Below the pieces are notes generated by a model that was not told the DNA's origin, searched no databases, and saw only the letters and a list, made by a program, of their open reading frames with translations. Both the position numbers and the translations under genes were made by a program. From Methylobacterium sp. BTF04 (GTDB taxonomy: Bacteria; Pseudomonadota; Alphaproteobacteria; Rhizobiales; Beijerinckiaceae), in contig NZ_JAAHTB010000007.1 of the NCBI RefSeq assembly GCF_010692745.1, positions 62,001-126,000 on the forward strand: a stretch of 64,000 nt of DNA. The letters run 5' to 3'. Below are positions 39,301 to 48,482 of the stretch, in pieces; the first letter of the stretch is position 1; every line of letters begins with the position of its first letter.

Positions 39301-39350
39301 TCGGCATGGCGCCGCTTCGCAGCGTCGCAGCCGCATGGTAGCGTCCCGCC

Positions 39351-39905
39351 ATGAGCGCGCAGCCCAAAGCCCGCATGACGGTCGACGAATTCCTGGCCTG
39401 GGCCGAGCACCAGCCGGGACGCCATGAGCTCGTCGACGGCGAAGTGTATGCGATGTCGCCGCAGCGCGTTCGGCACGCCGAGACGAAGTTTTCCGTGCAG
39501 CTTGCCCTTCGCACGGCGATCCGCGAGGCCGGCCTGCCCTGCCGGATGCTGCCAGACGGACTCACTGTCCGAATCGATGCCGCGACGAGCTTCGAGCCGG
39601 ATGCGCTCGTATATTGCGGTGAACGGCTGGATGCCGACGCAACCGAGGCACCAGAGCCCATCATCGTCGTCGAGGTGCTGTCCCCCAGCACCGGCCACGT
39701 GGACACCGGACAAAAGCTCGCAGGCTATTTTCGAGTGCCGAGTGTGATGCATTACCTCATCGTCGATCCGAGGAAGGCGATGGTCATCCATCACCGACGT
39801 GGGGCCGACGACCTGATCGAGACGCGCATCGCCTCCGCCGGTGTTCTCGATCTGCATCCGCCGGGCCTGCGCATCCCGATCGCGGAGCTCTTCGCAGTTT
39901 CCTGA
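39351..39905 (+). CDS. Uma2 family (DUF820) putative endonuclease
   Basis: 184 residues with a PD-(D/E)XK-like Uma2 fold: MTVDEFLAWAEHQPGRHELV, FEPDALVYCG and IIVVEVLSPSTGHVDTGQKL, giving Asp and Glu-x-Lys-type positions for metal binding. These proteins are abundant in cyanobacteria and scattered in alphaproteobacteria; their biological role is not settled, and some may be selfish or restriction-like. No methylase, toxin partner or transposase is adjacent. Confidence 0.88.
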   Translation: MSAQPKARMTVDEFLAWAEHQPGRHELVDGEVYAMSPQRVRHAETKFSVQLALRTAIREAGLPCRMLPDGLTVRIDAATSFEPDALVYCGERLDADATEAPEPIIVVEVLSPSTGHVDTGQKLAGYFRVPSVMHYLIVDPRKAMVIHHRRGADDLIETRIASAGVLDLHPPGLRIPIAELFAVS

Positions 39906-40016
39906 CGATCCGATCCGGTCCGCTGGCCGCGCACTTGCCCGGCCCTTGCTTGACCCTTGGGCGAGGGGGTGCGAGAGCGCCGCCTTATCCGCATCTCAGC
40001 CAGACTGGACGGCCTC

Positions 40017-41030
40017 ATGTCCGCACCCCTCGACCTGCTCGTGCTCGGCAACGCCATCGTCGACGTCATCGCCCGCACCGAGGAGGATTTCCTCTCGGCA
40101 CAAGGGGTGCCAAAGGGTGCGATGCAGCTCATCGACGAAGCGCGCGCGGAAGATCTATTCGCCGCCATGGGGCCGGCCACCATCGTGTCGGGCGGCTCGG
40201 GAGCCAACACCGCCGTCGGCGCGGCGATCCTCGGTGCGAAGACCGGCTTCATCGGCAAGGTTCGCGACGACGAGCTCGGCGGCCTGTTCGCCCACGACCT
40301 CAAGGCGACGGGCGTGACCTTCTCGGTGCCGGCCGCCACAGACGGCCCGGCGACGGCGCGCTGCTTCGTGCTGGTGACGCCGGATGGCGAGCGGACGATG
40401 AACACCTATCTGGGGGCCTGCCAGGGCCTGTCGCCGGCCGATGTGGACGAAGCGACCACGGCCGCCGCCCGCGTGGTCTACCTCGAAGGCTACCTGTGGG
40501 ACCCGCCGGCGGCCAAGGACGCCTTCCGCAAGGCCGTGAAGATCGCGCATGCCGCAGGCAACGCCGTGGCGCTGACTTTGTCGGACGCGTTCTGCGTCGG
40601 TCGATACCGCGAAGAATTCCTCGGGCTGATCCGAGATGGCAGCATCGACATCCTCTTCGCCAACAGCGCCGAGTTGCAGAGCCTGTATGAGACCGACGAT
40701 GCCGACGCGGCGGTGAAAGCCCTGCGCGACGAGCGCGACGCCCGCGGCAAGCACCTGCTCGGCCTCGTCACGCGCTCGGCTGAAGGCTCCCTCGTCGTGC
40801 GCGGCGGCGAGATCCGCGCCGTGGAGGCGTCACCGGTCCACGAGGTGGTCGACACCACCGGCGCCGGCGACCTGTTCGCAGCGGGCTTCCTCGCGGGTCA
40901 CGCCCGCGGCCTCGACTACGCCACCAGCGCCCGCCTCGGGTCGCTGGCGGCAGCGGAAGTCATCCAGCACATCGGCGCCCGGCCGCAGCACGACCTCGTG
41001 GCTCTCGCCAAGGCCCAGGGCCTGATCTGA
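40017..41030 (+). CDS. Adenosine kinase (PfkB family)
   Basis: 337 residues of PfkB carbohydrate/nucleoside kinase. The N-terminal substrate region is LVLGNAIVDVIARTEEDFL, the GG motif SGGSGANTAVGAA and the C-terminal PfkB signature VVDTTGAGDLFAAGFLAG, with the catalytic Asp. This subgroup in alphaproteobacteria is annotated as adenosine kinase, converting adenosine to AMP; other nucleosides or sugars are possible. ATG at 40017 is chosen by family N-terminus; the open frame extends back to 39957. Confidence 0.9.
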   Translation: MSAPLDLLVLGNAIVDVIARTEEDFLSAQGVPKGAMQLIDEARAEDLFAAMGPATIVSGGSGANTAVGAAILGAKTGFIGKVRDDELGGLFAHDLKATGVTFSVPAATDGPATARCFVLVTPDGERTMNTYLGACQGLSPADVDEATTAAARVVYLEGYLWDPPAAKDAFRKAVKIAHAAGNAVALTLSDAFCVGRYREEFLGLIRDGSIDILFANSAELQSLYETDDADAAVKALRDERDARGKHLLGLVTRSAEGSLVVRGGEIRAVEASPVHEVVDTTGAGDLFAAGFLAGHARGLDYATSARLGSLAAAEVIQHIGARPQHDLVALAKAQGLI

Positions 41031-41046
41031 ACGCGCGACGCTCCTC

Positions 41047-41068
41047 GTCCTCCCGAAAGGGGGAAGAC
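41047..41068. terminator. Hairpin between convergent genes
   Basis: GTCCTCCC at 41047-41054, loop GAAA, and GGGGGAAGAC at 41059-41068 form an imperfect stem in the 39 bases between the adenosine kinase and quinone reductase genes. It could stop transcripts from both sides, although T-runs are lacking. Confidence 0.4.
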
Positions 41069-41069
41069 G

Positions 41070-42044
41070 TCACAGCCGCAACAGCACCTTACCCATCGCC
41101 GCGCGACGGGTGAGGATGCCGAGCGCCTCCGCATAGGCGGCGAGCGGGTATTCGCCATGGACCTTGGCGGTGAGGCGTCCCTCCTCCACCCAGGCGAGGA
41201 GCTGGCGCTGGTTGTCCTGGTGCGCCTGCGGCTCGCGGTCCACGAACACGCCCCAGTGGACGCCCAGGATGTCGATGCCCTTCAGAAGGGCGAGGTTGAG
41301 CGGGATGCGCGGAATCTCGCCCGCGGCAAAGCCGATGACGAGGTAACGCCCCTTCCAGCCGAGCGAACGCAAGGCGGGCTCGGCATAGTCGCCGCCGATG
41401 GGATCGTAGATCACGTCGACGCCGCGCCCCTCGGTGAGCCGGCGCAGGTCGGCGCGCAGATCGTCGGCGGCATAGTCGAGGGTCATTTGCGCCCCGTGCG
41501 CCTGAGCCAGCGCAAGCTTTTCGGCCGATGAGGCGCAGGCGATGACGTTCGCCCCCATCACGCGGCCGAGTTCGACCGCAGCCAGTCCGACGCCGCCGGA
41601 AGCGCCGAGCACTGCCAAAGTCTCGCCGGGCTCGAGCCGGGCCCGGTCACGCAGGGCATGGAGCGTGGTGCCGTAGGTGATGGTCAGGCCGGCAGCCTGC
41701 GCGTCGCTCACGCCCTCGGGGACTTTGGTGAGGTGCCGAGGCTCGACGGCGATCAACGTGGCACAGGTGCCGAACTTCTGGTGGACGATGACCCGGTCAC
41801 CCACCCGAAAGCCGGCGGCGTCGGTGCCTACGGCGTCCACTACGCCACAGGCCTCCCCGCCGGGAGAGAAGGGAAGCTCCGGCTTGACCTGGTAGCGGCC
41901 CGCGATGATCAACGTGTCGAAGAAGTTGAGGGCAGCGAGAGTGACGCGCACCAACACTTCGCCCGGGCCGGGGATCGGATCGGGCAACTCGGCGATGGAC
42001 AGGTCATCCGGTCCGCCGAGCCGCGTGCACAACAGGGCCTTCAT
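41070..42044 (-). CDS. NADPH:quinone oxidoreductase family protein (zinc-free MDR)
   Basis: 324 residues of medium-chain dehydrogenase/reductase. ALNFFDTLIIAGRYQ and PFSPGGEACGVVDAVG are typical of the quinone reductase branch, and the Rossmann motif is VLGASGGVGLAAVELG. Structural and catalytic zinc ligands of alcohol dehydrogenases are absent. It probably reduces quinones or enoyl-type substrates with NADPH. ATG at 42044 gives the normal N-terminus MKALLCTRLGGPDDL. The YbhB-like gene lies upstream on the same strand, 66 bases away. Confidence 0.9.
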   Translation of the reverse strand: MKALLCTRLGGPDDLSIAELPDPIPGPGEVLVRVTLAALNFFDTLIIAGRYQVKPELPFSPGGEACGVVDAVGTDAAGFRVGDRVIVHQKFGTCATLIAVEPRHLTKVPEGVSDAQAAGLTITYGTTLHALRDRARLEPGETLAVLGASGGVGLAAVELGRVMGANVIACASSAEKLALAQAHGAQMTLDYAADDLRADLRRLTEGRGVDVIYDPIGGDYAEPALRSLGWKGRYLVIGFAAGEIPRIPLNLALLKGIDILGVHWGVFVDREPQAHQDNQRQLLAWVEEGRLTAKVHGEYPLAAYAEALGILTRRAAMGKVLLRL

Positions 42045-42110
42045 CGCTCGTCTCCGCGTCTCATCCGCCGGGCGCTTGCCCCGAACCGCGCCGCGGCGCA
42101 AGCGATCCGT

Positions 42111-42683
42111 TCACGGACGTTCGTAAGTCCCGGTGAGGCTGCCCTTTGCCAGGACATGCCCGAGCATCGCGTCGACCACGGCCCCGCGCCCGGGCGAGGC
42201 ATCGAGGGCCAACGCGCGGTCGATCGCATAGATCTGGAACAGGTAGCGGTGCGGGCCGTGTCCGGCGGGCGGATCCGGCGGCAACCATTGGTTCTGCAGA
42301 AAGCTGTTCTGCCCGAGATCCTGACTCTGACTGGCACCGGCGGGGCTCGGGAGCGCACCTTCGTCGAGAGAGCCGGCCTCGGGCATCAGGTTCCAGGCGA
42401 TGAGATGCACCAGGGAGCGCGGCGTCGGGCTGTCGGCATCCTCCACGATCAGGACGACGCGTTCGGTGCCGGCGGGCAGGCCACTCCAGGCGAGGGGCGG
42501 CGAAACCTTGGCGCCGTCCTCGGTGAACCGGGCGGGGATCGCCGCGCCGTCGGCGAAGGCTGGGCTTGTCAGGGTTACGGTCGCCGGCACGTCGGCGAAA
42601 TCGGCGACGGAGGTGGTGGTCTTGAGGCCCGCCTTGAGGCCGGACAGGGCCACACCGACCACGTGGGGAAGTTTCTCGAGCAT
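42111..42683 (-). CDS. YbhB/YbcL-type Raf kinase inhibitor-like protein
   Basis: 190 residues of the PEBP family: LTSPAFADGAAIPARFTEDG, PPLAWSGLPAGT, LIVEDADSPTP, VHLIAWNL and GPHRYLFQIYAID. The bacterial members bind small anionic ligands and their role is unclear. ATG at 42683 is preferred over one 13 codons upstream because AAGGAGACATCG lies directly before it. No signal peptide is visible, so it should be cytoplasmic. It sits between ubiG and the quinone reductase gene on the same strand. Confidence 0.88.
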   Translation of the reverse strand: MLEKLPHVVGVALSGLKAGLKTTTSVADFADVPATVTLTSPAFADGAAIPARFTEDGAKVSPPLAWSGLPAGTERVVLIVEDADSPTPRSLVHLIAWNLMPEAGSLDEGALPSPAGASQSQDLGQNSFLQNQWLPPDPPAGHGPHRYLFQIYAIDRALALDASPGRGAVVDAMLGHVLAKGSLTGTYERP

Positions 42684-42743
42684 CGATGTCTCCTTGGGCA
42701 TCTCCTGTCGCCGACCGGTCAACGACGCGAGGCGCCTGCGGGT

Positions 42744-43505
42744 TCAGGTACCGCGCGCCGCGCTCACCATGTAGTTCACCGCCGTGTCGCGGCTCGCGCG
42801 CCAGGACTGGTCGAGCGGATTGAACACCACTCCCGTGGTGTCCGTCATATGCAGCCCCCCGGCCTCCACCGCCTGGGCGAGTTCGGCCGGCTTCACGAAC
42901 TTGTCCCAATCGTGGGTCCCACGCGGCAGCCAGCCGAGCACGTACTCCGCGCCGACGATGGCGAACGCGAAGGAGCGCATCGTCCGATTGAGCGTGGCGG
43001 CGAAGAGGAGCCCGCCCGGCTTCACCGCCAGACAGGCGGAGCGCACGAAGGCCGGCATATCGACGACGTGCTCCACCACCTCCATGGCGAGGACGATGTC
43101 GAAGCGCTCCCCCCCGGCCACGACCGACTCGATGGTCTGAGACCGATAATCGACCGCGACGCCTTCTGACTCGGCATGGGTGCGGGCAACGGCGATGTTG
43201 GTGGGAGCCGGGTCGAGTCCGGTGACCCGCGCTCCGAGCCGCGCGAGCGGCTCGGACAGCACGCCGCCGCCGCAGCCGACATCGACGATGGTGAGATCGG
43301 CGAGAGGATAAGGCCCATTCGGATCACGCCCGAAATGGCGGCAGGCGGCGTCGCGAATGTAGGCCAAACGCACCGGGTTGAAGCGATGGAGCACGCCCAT
43401 CGGTCCGTCCTCGGCCCACCACGTCGCGGCGATGGCCTCGAAGCGAGCGACCTCCTGCGGGTCGATGGAGGCGTTGGCCGTCGAGGCCTTGGTGTCTGCG
43501 CTCAT
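42744..43505 (-). CDS. ubiG: Ubiquinone biosynthesis O-methyltransferase UbiG
   Basis: 253 residues. N-terminal FEAIAATWWAEDGPMGVLHRFNP is characteristic of UbiG, as are LTIVDVGCGGGVLSEPLARLG (SAM motif I, in halves), LAMEVVEHVVDMP and the late RGTHDWDKFVKPAEL loop. It methylates two hydroxyl groups during ubiquinone synthesis. ATG at 43505; the frame upstream is open only as antisense to lysC. It is divergent from lysC, an arrangement conserved in many Rhizobiales. Confidence 0.95.
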   Translation of the reverse strand: MSADTKASTANASIDPQEVARFEAIAATWWAEDGPMGVLHRFNPVRLAYIRDAACRHFGRDPNGPYPLADLTIVDVGCGGGVLSEPLARLGARVTGLDPAPTNIAVARTHAESEGVAVDYRSQTIESVVAGGERFDIVLAMEVVEHVVDMPAFVRSACLAVKPGGLLFAATLNRTMRSFAFAIVGAEYVLGWLPRGTHDWDKFVKPAELAQAVEAGGLHMTDTTGVVFNPLDQSWRASRDTAVNYMVSAARGT

Positions 43506-43569
43506 CGCGTCGGTTCCGCTTCTCGCCCCGGCGCACGGGGCCGCCAGTTGGTGCGGGCGGTCCCGATTG

Positions 43570-43598
43570 TTGACACGCCCCATGCGCCCTTGTACCCG
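43570..43598 (+). promoter_or_regulatory. Candidate lysC promoter
   Basis: TTGACA at 43570-43575 is a perfect -35 word; 17 bases downstream lies TACCCG at 43593-43598, a poor -10. The spacing is ideal and it lies in the 222-base ubiG-lysC divergent gap, about 125 bases before the lysC ATG. Confidence 0.35.
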
Positions 43599-43727
43599 CC
43601 GGAGCCCTGAGCGGTACAGCGCAAGAACGCGGTGCCGGACGCGCGCCGGGGGACATCCCGCGGCGGGCTCGACCGTCCCGATCCGGGGCCGGATCGTTTC
43701 ACGAAAAAGAATCGACGCGGACGCGAC

Positions 43728-44963
43728 ATGCCCCGTTTGGTGATGAAGTTCGGTGGCACGTCCGTCGCCACTGTCGAGCGTATCCGCAACGTGGCCGCCC
43801 ACGTAGCGCGCGAAGTCGCGGCCGGTTACGAGGTCGCGGTGGTGGTCTCGGCGATGTCGGGCAAGACCAACGAGCTGGTCGCCTGGGTCAAGGACGCCGC
43901 TCCGCTTTACGACGAGGCCGAGTACGACGCCGTCGTGGCCTCGGGCGAACTGATCACTGCCGGTCTGCTCGCGGTCGCGCTGCAGAAGATCGGCATCAAG
44001 GCACGCTCCTGGCAGGGCTGGCAGGTTCCGATCCTCACCTCCGACGCGCACGGCTCGGCCCGGATCGAGGGCATCGACGGGGCGCGGCTCGATGCCGGCT
44101 TCAAGCGCGGCGAAGTCGCGGTCATTGCCGGCTTCCAAGGCATGCACGAGGCGACGGGCCGCGTGACGACGCTCGGCCGTGGCGGCTCAGACACCAGCGC
44201 GGTCGCCATCGCCGCCGCCATCGGCGCCGAGCGCTGCGACATCTACACCGACGTGGACGGCGTCTACACGACGGATCCGCGCGTGGTGCACAAGGCCAGA
44301 CGCATGGAGCGGGTGACCTTCGAGGAGATGCTGGAGATGGCATCGCTCGGTGCCAAGGTGCTGCAGGTTCGCTCCGTCGAGCTCGCCATGGTCCACCGCA
44401 TACCCACCACCGTGCGCTCCAGCTTCGATCCGCCGGACAACGCCCGCCCCGGCACCCTCATCTGCGACGAGGACGACATCGTGGAACAGCAGATCATTAC
44501 CGGGATCGCCTTCTCCAAAGACGAGGCGCAGATCACGCTTCGCCGCGTGAAGGACAGCCCAGGTATCGCCGCCGCCATCTTCGGGCCGCTCGCAGACGCC
44601 AACATCAACGTCGACATGATCATCCAGACCGTGTCGGGCGACCAGTCGACCACCGACATGACCTTCACGGTCCCGTCGGCCGACTACGACCGCGCCCGTA
44701 CGATTCTCGAAGCCCAGAGCGACATCATCGCATTCGCCCAGATCGAGGGCGCCACCGACGTCGTGAAGGTTTCGGCGATCGGCGTGGGAATGCGCAGCCA
44801 TGCAGGCGTGGCCGCCAAAGCCTTTCGGGCGCTGGCGCAAAAGGGAATCAACATTCGCGCAATCACCACGTCGGAGATCAAGTTCTCCGTCCTCATCGAT
44901 GCCGCCTATACGGAGCTTGCCGTTCGCACGCTCCACTCGCTATACGGCCTCGACCAGGCCTGA
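43728..44963 (+). CDS. lysC: Aspartate kinase LysC
   Basis: 411 residues. Kinase motifs are VMKFGGTSVATVERIRNVA, VVASGELITAGLLAVAL, TTLGRGGSDTSAVAIAAAIGA (split across two blocks) and YTDVDGVYTTDPR. Two C-terminal ACT domains begin near residue 265 (ITLRRVKDSPGIAAAIFGPL and VSAIGVGMRSHAGVAAKAFR) and should bind lysine or threonine for feedback inhibition. First step of the Lys/Met/Thr pathway. ATG at 43728 matches the conserved N-terminus; the frame extends back to 43632. Confidence 0.96.
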   Translation: MPRLVMKFGGTSVATVERIRNVAAHVAREVAAGYEVAVVVSAMSGKTNELVAWVKDAAPLYDEAEYDAVVASGELITAGLLAVALQKIGIKARSWQGWQVPILTSDAHGSARIEGIDGARLDAGFKRGEVAVIAGFQGMHEATGRVTTLGRGGSDTSAVAIAAAIGAERCDIYTDVDGVYTTDPRVVHKARRMERVTFEEMLEMASLGAKVLQVRSVELAMVHRIPTTVRSSFDPPDNARPGTLICDEDDIVEQQIITGIAFSKDEAQITLRRVKDSPGIAAAIFGPLADANINVDMIIQTVSGDQSTTDMTFTVPSADYDRARTILEAQSDIIAFAQIEGATDVVKVSAIGVGMRSHAGVAAKAFRALAQKGINIRAITTSEIKFSVLIDAAYTELAVRTLHSLYGLDQA

Positions 44964-45034
44964 ACACACGCGCTTGCCACGCGCACGAAACTTGCGCGTG
45001 ATGTCGCGGTAGTCGAAGCCGGATCGAGGAGACC

Positions 45035-47299
45035 ATGCCCGCTGCGCCCGGAGGCCCGCGCCTGCTGCTGCGCCGCCTCCGCGAGGCGATGGCGGAGCCG
45101 GTCAGTCCACAGGCACGCCTCGACCGCATCGTCACGCTGATCGCCGCCAACGTCGTGGCCGAGGTCTGCTCGGTCTACGTGCTGAGCGACGACAACACCC
45201 TGGAGTTGTTCGCCACCGAGGGGCTGAACCGCGAGGCGGTGCATCTGACACGGATGCGGGCCGACGAAGGCCTCGTCGGCCTCATCGCCCAGACGGCCGA
45301 GCCGTTGTCTTTGTCCGACGCCCAGTCGCATCCCTCGTTTGCCTACCGGCCGGAGACCGGGGAAGAGGCATATCACGCCTTCCTCGGCGTCCCGCTGCTG
45401 CGTGCGGGAAACACGCTCGGTGTGCTGGTGGTGCAGAATCGCACCTACAGGGTCTATTCCGAGGAGGAAATCGAGGCGCTCCAGACGACGGCGATGGTGC
45501 TGTCCGAGATGATCGCTTCGGGTGAGCTCCAGTCGCTGGCGCCGGGTGCGGGCACCACCGCGCGACGTGCGGTCACCCAGCGCGGCGTTGCGCTCGCCGA
45601 CGGCATCGGCCTCGGCCACGTGGTGCTCCACGAGCCGCGCATCGTCATCAAGACGCTGATCGCCGAGAACGTCGACCGCGAGGTCGAGCGGCTTGAACTC
45701 GCCATCGGCGAAGTCCGCTCGGCCATCGACGACCTGGTCGAGCGCGGCGACAGCATCGGTACCGGCGAATCCCGCGAAGTCCTCGAAACCGTCCGGATGT
45801 TCGCGCACGACAAGGGCTGGCTGCGCCGGATGCGCGAAGCCGTCCATTCGGGTCTCACCGCCGAGGCCGCTGTGGAGCGGGTCCAATCGGACAATCGCGC
45901 CCGGATGATGCGCCAGAGCGACCCCTATCTGCGCGACCGCCTGCACGACCTCGACGACCTCGCCAACCGCCTTCTGCGCACCCTGATCGGCGCCGAAGGC
46001 AGCGGCGCGCAACGAGTGCTGCCCGAGAACGCGATCCTCGTCGCGCGCTCGATGGGTCCGGCCGCGCTCCTCGACTACGACCGCACGGCCTTGCGCGGCG
46101 TGGTGCTGGAGGAAGGCGGCCCGACCAGTCACATCGCCATCGTGGCGCGCGCCCTCGGCATTCCGGCCGTGGGCGAGATCGCCAACGCCACGGCCTTGTG
46201 CGATGCGGGCGACGCGATCATCGTCGACGGAGCCACCGGTGAGATCCAGGTCCGGCCCGGACCCGAGATCGAGGCGGCCTATGCCGAGATGGTGCGTGTG
46301 CGCGCCAAGCGGCAGGAGCAGTACCGCGCTCTGCGCGACGTGCCCGCCGTGACCCTCGACGGCACCGCCATCGGCCTGCAGCTCAATGCCGGACTACTCA
46401 TCGATCTCACGCACCTGCACGAGACCGGAGCGGACGGCATCGGCCTGTTCCGCACCGAGCTTCAGTTCATGGTGGCCCAGCGCATGCCGTCGGCCGCCGA
46501 GCAGCAGACTCTCTACGAGGCGGTGTTTTCCGCCACCGGCGACCTGCCGGTGACGATCCGGACGCTGGACATCGGCGGCGACAAGATCCTGCCGTACATG
46601 CCGGCGCTGGAAGAAGAGAACCCGGCCCTCGGCTGGCGGGCGATCCGTATCGGCCTCGACCGTCCCGCCCTGTTGCGGGTCCAGTTGCGCGCGCTGCTCA
46701 AGGCGGCGGCCGGGAGGCCGTTGAAGATCATGTTCCCGATGGTGGCGACGGTGGACGAGTTCACCCGTGCCAAGGCCATCGTCGAACGCGAGAAGGCGCA
46801 TCTGCGCCGCCACGGCCATACCCTGCCGAGCGATTGCAAGCTCGGCGTGATGGTCGAGGTCCCGTCCCTGCTGTTCCAGATCGACGAGATCGCCAAGGCC
46901 GCAGATTTCCTGTCGGTGGGGTCGAACGATCTGATGCAGTTCCTGTTCGCGGTGGACCGGGAGAACCGCCGGGTCGCCAACAGGTTCGACACCTTGAGCG
47001 TCCCGGCCCTGCGTGCCTTCCGCCTTATCGCGGAGCGTGCCGCCGCCGCCGGCTGCCCGGCCACGGTCTGCGGCGAGATCGGTGGCAAGCCTTTGGAGGC
47101 GATGGCGCTCATCGGCCTCGGCTTCCGCCAGCTGTCGATGTCGCCGGCCGCCATCGGGCCGGTGAAGGCGATGGTGCTCGCGGTCGATGCCGGCGCAGTC
47201 GCCGCATTGATCGATGCGGAGATGGAGCGGGCCAGCGATGGCGAAACGCTCCGGCCGGCACTGGTCGCCTTCGCCAAGAGCCACGGCGTGCCTATCTAA
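45035..47299 (+). CDS. ptsP: Phosphoenolpyruvate-protein phosphotransferase PtsP (EI-Ntr)
   Basis: 754 residues. The N-terminal GAF domain (about 20-165; VCSVYVLSDDNTLELFATEG) senses a small ligand, in E. coli glutamine. The phosphorylated His is near residue 366 in GGPTSHIAIVARALGIP, followed by the PEP-binding TIM barrel (GIGLFRTELQFM, RTLDIGGDK, SVGSNDLMQF) and the active Cys in CGEIGG. It starts the nitrogen phosphotransferase relay (EI-Ntr, NPr, EIIA-Ntr) that in Rhizobiales controls potassium and carbon/nitrogen balance and stringent response. ATG at 45035 with GAGGAG upstream; it follows lysC by 71 bases. Confidence 0.95.
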   Translation: MPAAPGGPRLLLRRLREAMAEPVSPQARLDRIVTLIAANVVAEVCSVYVLSDDNTLELFATEGLNREAVHLTRMRADEGLVGLIAQTAEPLSLSDAQSHPSFAYRPETGEEAYHAFLGVPLLRAGNTLGVLVVQNRTYRVYSEEEIEALQTTAMVLSEMIASGELQSLAPGAGTTARRAVTQRGVALADGIGLGHVVLHEPRIVIKTLIAENVDREVERLELAIGEVRSAIDDLVERGDSIGTGESREVLETVRMFAHDKGWLRRMREAVHSGLTAEAAVERVQSDNRARMMRQSDPYLRDRLHDLDDLANRLLRTLIGAEGSGAQRVLPENAILVARSMGPAALLDYDRTALRGVVLEEGGPTSHIAIVARALGIPAVGEIANATALCDAGDAIIVDGATGEIQVRPGPEIEAAYAEMVRVRAKRQEQYRALRDVPAVTLDGTAIGLQLNAGLLIDLTHLHETGADGIGLFRTELQFMVAQRMPSAAEQQTLYEAVFSATGDLPVTIRTLDIGGDKILPYMPALEEENPALGWRAIRIGLDRPALLRVQLRALLKAAAGRPLKIMFPMVATVDEFTRAKAIVEREKAHLRRHGHTLPSDCKLGVMVEVPSLLFQIDEIAKAADFLSVGSNDLMQFLFAVDRENRRVANRFDTLSVPALRAFRLIAERAAAAGCPATVCGEIGGKPLEAMALIGLGFRQLSMSPAAIGPVKAMVLAVDAGAVAALIDAEMERASDGETLRPALVAFAKSHGVPI

Positions 47300-47374
47300 C
47301 GCGCAGGCGCTGGCTTATGCCGGGCGCGACGTGACCCGACGAACCTTGTCACTGGTGAGAGTACCCGACGGGCG

Positions 47375-48460
47375 ATGACCCCTATTCCAGCAGACCGTCT
47401 CGACGCCATCCTGACGCGCCACGACATCGTCACCGCCACCCTCAGCGCGGGCTCGGCCGATTCCGATACGTTCGTGCAGCTGTCGCGCGAATTGTCGGAG
47501 TTGGAAGGCGTGGTGGCAGCGATTTACGCCTATCGGGCGGCCGCCGCGAACTTCGCCGATATCGAGGCGCTGATCGACGAGCCCGGCAGCGATTCCGAGA
47601 TGCGTGCACTGGCCGCCGACGAGAAGCCCGAGGCCGAGGCCGGATTGGAGGCGGCGCATCGGGCGCTGCAACTCATCCTGCTGCCCAAGGACTCGGCCGA
47701 CGAGAAGAGCGCCATTCTCGAAATCCGCGCCGGCACCGGCGGCGACGAGGCTGCGCTCTTCGCTGGCGACCTGTTCCGGATGTACGGCCGGTACGCCGAC
47801 ACCAAGGGCTGGAAGGTCGAGGTGATCTCCGAGAGCGAGGGCACCGTGGGCGGCTACCGCGAGGTCATCGCCGAGGTTAAGGGCAAGGGCGTGTTCGCCC
47901 GCCTGAAATTCGAGAGCGGCGCCCACCGGGTGCAGCGCGTGCCCGACACCGAGGCGCAGGGGCGCATCCACACCTCCGCCGCCACGGTGGCGGTTTTGCC
48001 AGAAGCGGAAGAGGTCGACATCGTCATCAACGACGCGGACCTGAAGATCGACACCATGCGCTCGCAGGGGGCGGGCGGACAGCACGTGAACAAAACAGAA
48101 TCGGCGATCCGCATCACCCATATGCCGAGCGGTATCGTGATCTTCGTCCAGGAGGAACGCTCGCAGCACAAGAACCGGGCGCGCGCCATGTCGCTGCTGC
48201 GCTCCAAGCTCTACGATGCCGAGCGCACCGCCAAGGACGCGGTACGGGCCGCCGATCGCAAGTCGCAGGTGGGCTCGGGCGACCGCTCGGAGCGTATCCG
48301 CACCTACAATTTTCCCCAGGCCCGCGTCACCGACCATCGCATCAACCTGACCCTCTACAAGCTCGAAGAAGTCTTGGCAGGCGTCGCGCTCGACGAACTC
48401 GTCGACGCCCTGGTCACCGAACATCAGGCGGAGCTGCTCGCCGCCGAGGGCATGGCCTGA
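47375..48460 (+). CDS. prfA: Peptide chain release factor 1
   Basis: 361 residues. The GGQ motif that triggers peptide release is in [15 protein letters not shown], the stop-codon-reading P-x-T motif is PDT in [19 protein letters not shown], and [20 protein letters not shown] is typical of RF1. It recognises UAA and UAG. ATG at 47375. It is followed 22 bases later by prmC, whose product methylates the GGQ glutamine, so the enzyme and its substrate are made together. Confidence 0.97.
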   Translation: MTPIPADRLDAILTRHDIVTATLSAGSADSDTFVQLSRELSELEGVVAAIYAYRAAAANFADIEALIDEPGSDSEMRALAADEKPEAEAGLEAAHRALQLILLPKDSADEKSAILEIRAGTGGDEAALFAGDLFRMYGRYADTKGWKVEVISESEGTVGGYREVIAEVKGKGVFARLKFESGAHRVQRVPDTEAQGRIHTSAATVAVLPEAEEVDIVINDADLKIDTMRSQGAGGQHVNKTESAIRITHMPSGIVIFVQEERSQHKNRARAMSLLRSKLYDAERTAKDAVRAADRKSQVGSGDRSERIRTYNFPQARVTDHRINLTLYKLEEVLAGVALDELVDALVTEHQAELLAAEGMA

Positions 48461-48482
48461 GGATCGCACGACGGTAGGCGAG

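Noticed and set aside
39351..39905. Uma2 gene as part of a mobile or defence island
   Set aside because: Flanking genes are housekeeping, there are no transposase, integrase, methylase or direct-repeat boundaries, and composition matches the neighbours.
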